Source: an uncultured Blautia sp.
Lineage (GTDB): Bacteria; Bacillota; Clostridia; Lachnospirales; Lachnospiraceae
DNA: 10,041 nucleotides
Direction: 5' to 3'
NCBI GenBank assembly: GCA_934394595.1
Contig: CAKRRX010000092.1
Span: forward strand, 1-10,041
The first letter of the stretch is position 1, and each line of letters begins with the position of its first letter. This document shows, piece by piece, positions 6,617-10,041 of the stretch. The translations under genes were made by a program, and so were the position numbers. The notes beneath the pieces are model-generated. The model ran no database searches. It saw only the letters and a list, made by a program, of their open reading frames with translations, and was not told where the DNA came from.

Positions 6617-6855
6617 AACTCCATCAGCGCCAGCTTTTGCTGCCGGGTCAGCTGCTTGATGGCATACTCCCGGCTCATGGCCTCTTCCCTGGTTTTGTAC
6701 CCTTCATAGTACACGAGAGTCACCGGGCGCTTTGTTTTCGTATATTTCGCTCCATTTTTTCCACTGTTATGCGCTTTCAGACGTTTCTCCAGACAGTTTG
6801 TCCACCCGGTATAAAGGGTTCCGTCTGCGCATCTGACCATGTACGTATAATTCAT
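6613..6855 (-). CDS. small GIY-YIG domain protein (UPF0213/YazA type)
   Basis: An 80-residue stand-alone GIY-YIG domain of the YhbQ/YazA type. Family motifs are YTYMVRCADGTLYTGWTN (3-20, the GIY and YIG strands with Y5 and Y15), the helix LEKRLKAHNSG (22-32, R25), AKYTKTKRPVTLVYYE (36-51), and AMSREYAIKQL (59-69), where E63 is the likely metal-binding Glu. All nuclease-fold residues I can check are present, so activity is plausible; the E. coli relative acts on nucleic acid, but the physiological role of the family is unsettled. ATG at 6855 is preferred because homologues begin just before YTYMV and AGAGG lies 5 nt upstream. A GTG at 6885 would add ten residues and stands 12 nt after AAGGAGG. 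It overlaps the hlyIII stop by 4 bp on the opposite strand. Confidence 0.92.
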   Translation of the reverse strand: MNYTYMVRCADGTLYTGWTNCLEKRLKAHNSGKNGAKYTKTKRPVTLVYYEGYKTREEAMSREYAIKQLTRQQKLALMEF

Positions 6856-6870
6856 CTCCACCTCTATGTA

Positions 6871-6904
6871 AAGGAGTGCTGCCACAATTCCAGGCAGCCT
6901 CCTT
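6871..6904 (-). other. leader hairpin directly upstream of the GIY-YIG gene
   Basis: A 12-bp stem with one bulged T and a 9-nt loop joins 6871-6883 with 6893-6904. On the minus strand the first arm begins AAGGAGG, a perfect ribosome-binding sequence that is buried in the stem, and the second arm ends a few bases before the gene's own AGAGG. There is no T-tract on the minus side. On the plus side it is followed only by TATCTTTAT, a poor terminator tail. It may be a translational control element or a weak terminator for read-through from hlyIII. Confidence 0.5.
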
Positions 6905-6957
6905 ATCTTTATAAAAAGCAACCGGCATCAACACTTGTATCTCATCCGACAATACTG

Positions 6958-7007
6958 AAAAAAGCAGGTAGGGGCTCGCCGATTGCGGATTCTTTCCCAC
7001 CTGCTTT
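6958..7007 (-). terminator. intrinsic terminator of the spoIID-spoIIQ unit
   Basis: AAAGCAGGT (6961-6969) pairs with ACCTGCTTT (6999-7007), extended by three G-C pairs past a bulged A. Read leftward, the stem is followed by six T (A-run at 6958-6963, partly inside the stem). It lies about 68 bp after the spoIIQ stop codon. The remainder of the gap at 6905-7074 shows no gene. Confidence 0.8.
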
Positions 7008-7074
7008 ATTATACGTTTTTTTTATTATTTTGTGAATGTAAATCTGATTTTACGCAGCCCCTGCCTCACACTTT

Positions 7075-7857
7075 TCACGGAAGATATGCGATAGGGTCAA
7101 TTGGCTCCCCGTCTTTTTTCATTGCAAAATACAGGTTGCTGCCCTCTTCACTGTAATATTTCGTAGGTGCTGCCACATATCCGATGATAGTTCCCTTTTT
7201 CACCGTGTCTCCCTCTGCCACATCCAGGTCCGTAAGTTGTCCGTAAATGGCCTGATAACCATTTCCCAGCTCCATAGTCACAGTAGTACCAGTCTGGGCA
7301 TTATTATCAATGGAATAAACCGTGCCGGAAACAGCAGACATCACAGGTGCCCCTTCTACTGCCTGCACGGAAATCGCCGGGCTGAGCTTATACTGATCCA
7401 GGGTTGGAAAATAAACACTTTGATCCATGCTGTAATCAATCAAAATCTGTCCGCTTACCGGCCACTCCATCAGAGTATCCTCGGAAAAATTGATCTCCGG
7501 CGCATTGTCAGCCAGAGCCGGTGCATTGACACTGGTACTTTCCCCGATATCTGCCGTATTCTCTACCGTTGTATCTGCCGCTCCTGTGAGATCCTTCTCA
7601 TTCAGAATATCGGTCTTTGCATTTTCTTCCATTTTTGCCTCAACCAGACTGGTGCCGGTCTCCGCCAGGGAATCTGCTGCCCCGGGAACTTTTCCGTCAT
7701 CCGTTACCGTCTGCTCTTCTTTTTCGCTTTCCAGAGGAAGCACCTCCTGAATATGTTCCTTTTTGTTTGACACCTGATACGCTGTTACTCCCAGGACCGC
7801 CATCACAGCAAGAAGTCCCCCGTTAAAAATAAGTCTTAGTGTTTTGTTTTTCCTCAT
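7075..7857 (-). CDS. spoIIQ: SpoIIQ-like forespore membrane protein with degenerate LytM (M23) domain
   Basis: SpoIIQ sits in the forespore membrane and binds SpoIIIAH across the intermembrane space, supporting engulfment and the feeding channel. The 260-residue protein has a short basic N-terminus, one membrane segment (about 8-28), a low-complexity acidic linker rich in Glu, Ala and Thr (about 31-125), and a C-terminal LytM fold (about 130-260). The fold is recognisable from WPVSGQILIDYS, AVEGAPVMSAVSGTV (166-180), LGNGYQAIYGQL (197-208) and VAEGDTVKKGTIIGYV (213-228), but every zinc ligand is replaced: S159 and S163 stand where HxGxD is expected, Q207 replaces the YxHL histidine, and N241 and Y243 replace HLHF. 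It is therefore expected to bind, not cut. AGAGG lies 9 nt before the ATG. It follows spoIID by 86 bp, the usual clostridial order. A generic M23 peptidase is the alternative name. Confidence 0.87.
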   Translation of the reverse strand: MRKNKTLRLIFNGGLLAVMAVLGVTAYQVSNKKEHIQEVLPLESEKEEQTVTDDGKVPGAADSLAETGTSLVEAKMEENAKTDILNEKDLTGAADTTVENTADIGESTSVNAPALADNAPEINFSEDTLMEWPVSGQILIDYSMDQSVYFPTLDQYKLSPAISVQAVEGAPVMSAVSGTVYSIDNNAQTGTTVTMELGNGYQAIYGQLTDLDVAEGDTVKKGTIIGYVAAPTKYYSEEGSNLYFAMKKDGEPIDPIAYLP

Positions 7858-7943
7858 ATTCTTTCACCTCTACATACATTCTGTTCACAGCTGCTGTACC
7901 ATCTGTATTTGTATGGTGTCCAGAAATACAAGGTCTTATTCAA

Positions 7944-8789
7944 TTATTTTTCTGAAAAAACATCATTTATATTTTGGATTTCCATTTTGGGAAAATACGC
8001 CGCGAGGATCTCTTTCCAGCTGCTGCCTGCCTTTGCCATCTCATTTGCGCCATACTGGGAAAAACCAAGCCCATGTCCTTTTCCCTTGCACAAAAAACGC
8101 ACTGCTTTTCCCATTTTCTGCACCGAAAAATCTGCGGAAGCCAAATGCAATCCCAACCGAAAATCCTCTCCATCCAGATACTGTCCATCAATGTCAAGAA
8201 CTGTCACATATCCGGCAGAATCCCGCTCTTTCAAGATCAGCTTCCGGGGAAGCTGGCTCAAGGATACATATGTACTGTTGATATAATCCGGTGCCGCAAG
8301 ATCCTGGCTGCTATCTACAGATTTCAGGTATCCATACTCCGAACTGTGAAAGACCTCTGCCCCATCTCTGGTCTGCCCGTTACTCACTTTATGATATGGG
8401 ACAATCTTCAGCTGTCCCTCCCAGGTAAGGACCTGATTCTTTGTCTCTTCCACAGCCTCCCCGTACAGCTGCAATTTTTCCGCTTTTTCCAGCCACTGTA
8501 GTTTTGTGGTGGTTTCCTTGTCCTGTAAAATAGAAAAAAGGCTTTCCTCTTTTTTTCTTCTGTACAGCTCTGAACGGGCGATCACCGCCTGGGCCTTCAC
8601 AGTCTCCGGTTCATAATCCCCTTTCATCTGTACCATAAGCATCAGCGGCACAAATTTTTCTTCATTTACAGGATAAAGTAAAAGTGCTTTACGCCCTCCA
8701 TTCAGGAAAAAAGTAATTGCATAGGGCAGCAAAAACAAAAGCGGCAGACCCCCACCGAAAGAACAGATTTTATGAAACAGCTTTTTCAT
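7944..8789 (-). CDS. spoIID: stage II sporulation protein D (SpoIID/LytB domain), catalytic Glu replaced
   Basis: SpoIID is the mother-cell lytic transglycosylase that, with SpoIIP and SpoIIM, remodels septal peptidoglycan during engulfment. The 281-residue protein has a membrane segment (about 13-30) and the SpoIID domain: YEPETVKAQAVIARSELY (59-76), VSNGQTRDG (135-143), SSEYGYLKSVDSSQD (149-163), and GKGHGLGFSQYGANEMAKAGSSWKEILAAYFP (236-267). In the segment VVAxEMP that carries the catalytic Glu of B. subtilis SpoIID (E88), this protein reads MVQMK, so Q54 replaces the Glu; the codon is an unambiguous CAG. The domain is otherwise intact with no frameshift. The ATG at 8789 has only a weak ribosome binding site (GGGAAAG about 14 nt upstream). 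A sigma-E promoter stands upstream and spoIIQ follows, which supports the assignment. Confidence 0.92.
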   Translation of the reverse strand: MKKLFHKICSFGGGLPLLFLLPYAITFFLNGGRKALLLYPVNEEKFVPLMLMVQMKGDYEPETVKAQAVIARSELYRRKKEESLFSILQDKETTTKLQWLEKAEKLQLYGEAVEETKNQVLTWEGQLKIVPYHKVSNGQTRDGAEVFHSSEYGYLKSVDSSQDLAAPDYINSTYVSLSQLPRKLILKERDSAGYVTVLDIDGQYLDGEDFRLGLHLASADFSVQKMGKAVRFLCKGKGHGLGFSQYGANEMAKAGSSWKEILAAYFPKMEIQNINDVFSEK

Positions 8790-8822
8790 GGTATTATGCC
8801 AGACTTTCCCGTTTTTATCCCT

Positions 8823-8851
8823 AATATATGAAGAATTGCAAAATTTTATTA
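8823..8851 (-). promoter_or_regulatory. sigma-E promoter of spoIID
   Basis: On the minus strand TAATAAA (8845-8851) and CATATATT (8823-8830) are 14 bp apart. The -10 box fits the sigma-E consensus CATAYAHT at all eight positions and the -35 box fits KMATATT at five of seven. The start near 8816 gives a leader of about 26 nt. Sigma-E is the known mother-cell factor for spoIID in B. subtilis. Confidence 0.68.
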
Positions 8852-8864
8852 TCCGTAGTATACT
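8836..8864 (+). promoter_or_regulatory. sigma-A promoter of the metallophosphoesterase gene
   Basis: TTGCAA (8836-8841), a 17-bp spacer and TATACT (8859-8864) make a good vegetative promoter, starting near 8871 and about 44 nt ahead of the ATG. It is interleaved with the sigma-E promoter of spoIID, whose -35 box lies inside this spacer. Confidence 0.72.
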
Positions 8865-8914
8865 GTATCAGTTCCTTTTAGTAGTGAAACAGACATATGA
8901 AAATGGAGGTTTTT

Positions 8915-10041
8915 ATGGTTGCACTTTTTCTTGCCCCCGTGTACATCCTGATCAATCTTTATGTTGTCCGATGGATGATACGCTGGATGAGCGCATGCCA
9001 CAAACTTTTTCGCACAATGGCTTTTCGCGCATCCTTTGTGGGAATTTATATTATACTTGCCACAGCCCTGCTCACAGGCTTTCTGGTGAAAAAGCCCCTC
9101 TGGCTTCACCGGATCCTGAAGCATATCGGAAACTATTTTCTCGGTACCTTTCTCTACATTCTTCTGGTCATTGTCATTGTGGATCTTGGCCGGCTGGTAC
9201 TAAAGTATATTTTCCATGCGCCTTTTATTGGCTACCGATGTACCTTTATGGTCACAGGCTTTCTCTGTACAACCCTGATCATCGGCCTGAGTGTCTACGG
9301 TATCCTTCATGTAACCCACATAAAGACCACACCTTATGAAGTTAAGGTAGAAAAAACAGTGGATGGCATGGATTCCCTGAAGGTCGTCCTTCTTGCAGAC
9401 ACCCATTTCGGCTACAGCATTGGCACAGCCCAGGCAAAGAGGATCGTAAATAAGATCAACGCCCAGAATCCGGATGTGGTCTGTATTGCAGGCGATATTT
9501 TTGACAACGAATACGATGCCATCTCCGATCCAGACGAATTAAAGGAAATCCTAAGCGGTATCCAGTCCCGTTATGGTGTCTACGCATGCTGGGGAAATCA
9601 TGATCTCAATGAGCCCATACTGGCAGGTTTTACTTTTGATGGAAAAGAAGCGGAATATAATGATCCGAGAATGGAAGAATTTCTTACAGACGCAGGTATT
9701 CACCTGTTAAATGACGAATCTGTCCTGATCGATGATAAATTTTACATAGTAGGGCGCCGTGATTATTCACGCTGCCACAAAGTAGAAGGTTCCAGAAAAA
9801 CTCCGGCCCAGCTTACCGAAACACTGGACCGGAGCAAACCGATCATATTTATCGACCACCAGCCCAAAGAACTGGCGGAAACAGCAGATGCCGGTGTGGA
9901 TCTCGACCTTTGCGGCCACACCCATGACGGCCAGATGTTCCCCGGAAATCTTTTTATCCATCTATTCTGGGAAAATTCATGCGGTTACCTTCAGAAAGGC
10001 TCCATGCACAACATTGTCACTTCCGGTGCCGGTATCTGGGG
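8915..10041 (+). CDS. membrane-anchored metallophosphoesterase (YkuE type), 3' end cut by window edge
   Basis: About 375 codons are visible. The N-terminal 135 residues contain four hydrophobic segments (about 3-18, 40-58, 74-90 and 110-132). After that comes a calcineurin-like phosphoesterase domain with the full two-metal set: ADTHFG (161-166, D162 and H164), AGDIFDN (192-198, D194), WGNHD (226-230), IDHQP (314-318, H315) and CGHTHDGQMFP (333-343, H335 and H337). The intact motifs imply an active phosphodiesterase or phosphatase facing one side of the membrane; some relatives act on lipid-linked or UDP-sugar substrates, but the substrate cannot be named here. The ATG at 8915 follows GGAGGT (8905-8910). 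The open frame reaches the edge at the conserved SGAGIWG, so only a short C-terminal tail is missing. It is divergent from spoIID. Confidence 0.93.
   Translation, partial: MVALFLAPVYILINLYVVRWMIRWMSACHKLFRTMAFRASFVGIYIILATALLTGFLVKKPLWLHRILKHIGNYFLGTFLYILLVIVIVDLGRLVLKYIFHAPFIGYRCTFMVTGFLCTTLIIGLSVYGILHVTHIKTTPYEVKVEKTVDGMDSLKVVLLADTHFGYSIGTAQAKRIVNKINAQNPDVVCIAGDIFDNEYDAISDPDELKEILSGIQSRYGVYACWGNHDLNEPILAGFTFDGKEAEYNDPRMEEFLTDAGIHLLNDESVLIDDKFYIVGRRDYSRCHKVEGSRKTPAQLTETLDRSKPIIFIDHQPKELAETADAGVDLDLCGHTHDGQMFPGNLFIHLFWENSCGYLQKGSMHNIVTSGAGIW

Noticed and set aside
7237..7770. 177-codon plus-strand frame over spoIIQ
   Set aside because: Shadow of spoIIQ, which has a membrane segment, a LytM fold and a ribosome binding site on the minus strand.
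8788..9339. 183-codon open frame on the plus strand ahead of and inside the phosphoesterase gene
   Set aside because: It is in a different frame from the phosphoesterase, which has GGAGGT at 8905-8910, membrane segments and all metal motifs; the frame at 8788 has no ribosome binding site and begins upstream of the promoter.
1..10041. Search for CRISPR repeats, tandem repeats, transposase genes, phage genes, tRNA and rRNA
   Set aside because: None seen by reading; all long stretches are accounted for by chromosomal genes with uniform codon use. A tRNA or repeat-finding program would be the decisive check.

Overview
The window reads as ordinary chromosome of a spore-forming, low-GC Gram-positive anaerobe of class Clostridia, most likely family Lachnospiraceae. 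The grounds are the sporulation genes (spoVT, spoIIQ, spoIID), strong GGAGG-type ribosome binding sites, near-consensus vegetative promoters, sporulation-type promoters, and a NiaR-regulated NAD locus. Genus cannot be fixed by reading alone. I see no transposon, prophage, CRISPR array, tRNA or rRNA.

Positions 1-3908 hold de novo NAD synthesis and its regulator. nadA (quinolinate synthase, cut by the left edge) is transcribed leftward. nadB (L-aspartate oxidase), nadC (quinolinate phosphoribosyltransferase) and niaR (niacin-responsive repressor) run rightward. Together NadB, NadA and NadC convert aspartate to nicotinate mononucleotide. The 151-bp gap between nadA and nadB carries two back-to-back vegetative promoters and a palindrome that is a good candidate NiaR operator. 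A strong terminator follows niaR.

Positions 3909-5362 hold a compact VanY/LdcB-type peptidase with no signal peptide and the forespore regulator spoVT. spoVT is preceded by a textbook sigma-G promoter and followed by a bidirectional terminator.

Positions 5361-6904 hold an unrecognised 120-residue protein (minus), a hemolysin III/PAQR-type seven-helix membrane protein (plus), and a small GIY-YIG protein (minus). The last two converge with stop codons overlapping by 4 bp.

Positions 6958-8851 hold a leftward sporulation pair, spoIID then spoIIQ, with a sigma-E promoter ahead of spoIID and a terminator after spoIIQ. Both proteins look catalytically altered: SpoIIQ has lost every LytM zinc ligand, and SpoIID has Gln where the family has its catalytic Glu. 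Divergent from spoIID, under its own sigma-A promoter that overlaps the sigma-E promoter, is a membrane-anchored metallophosphoesterase cut by the right edge.

I did not find a convincing new multi-gene system. The observations most worth following are the altered engulfment proteins, the overlapping vegetative/sporulation divergent promoters, and the cytosolic peptidase with a possible mother-cell promoter.
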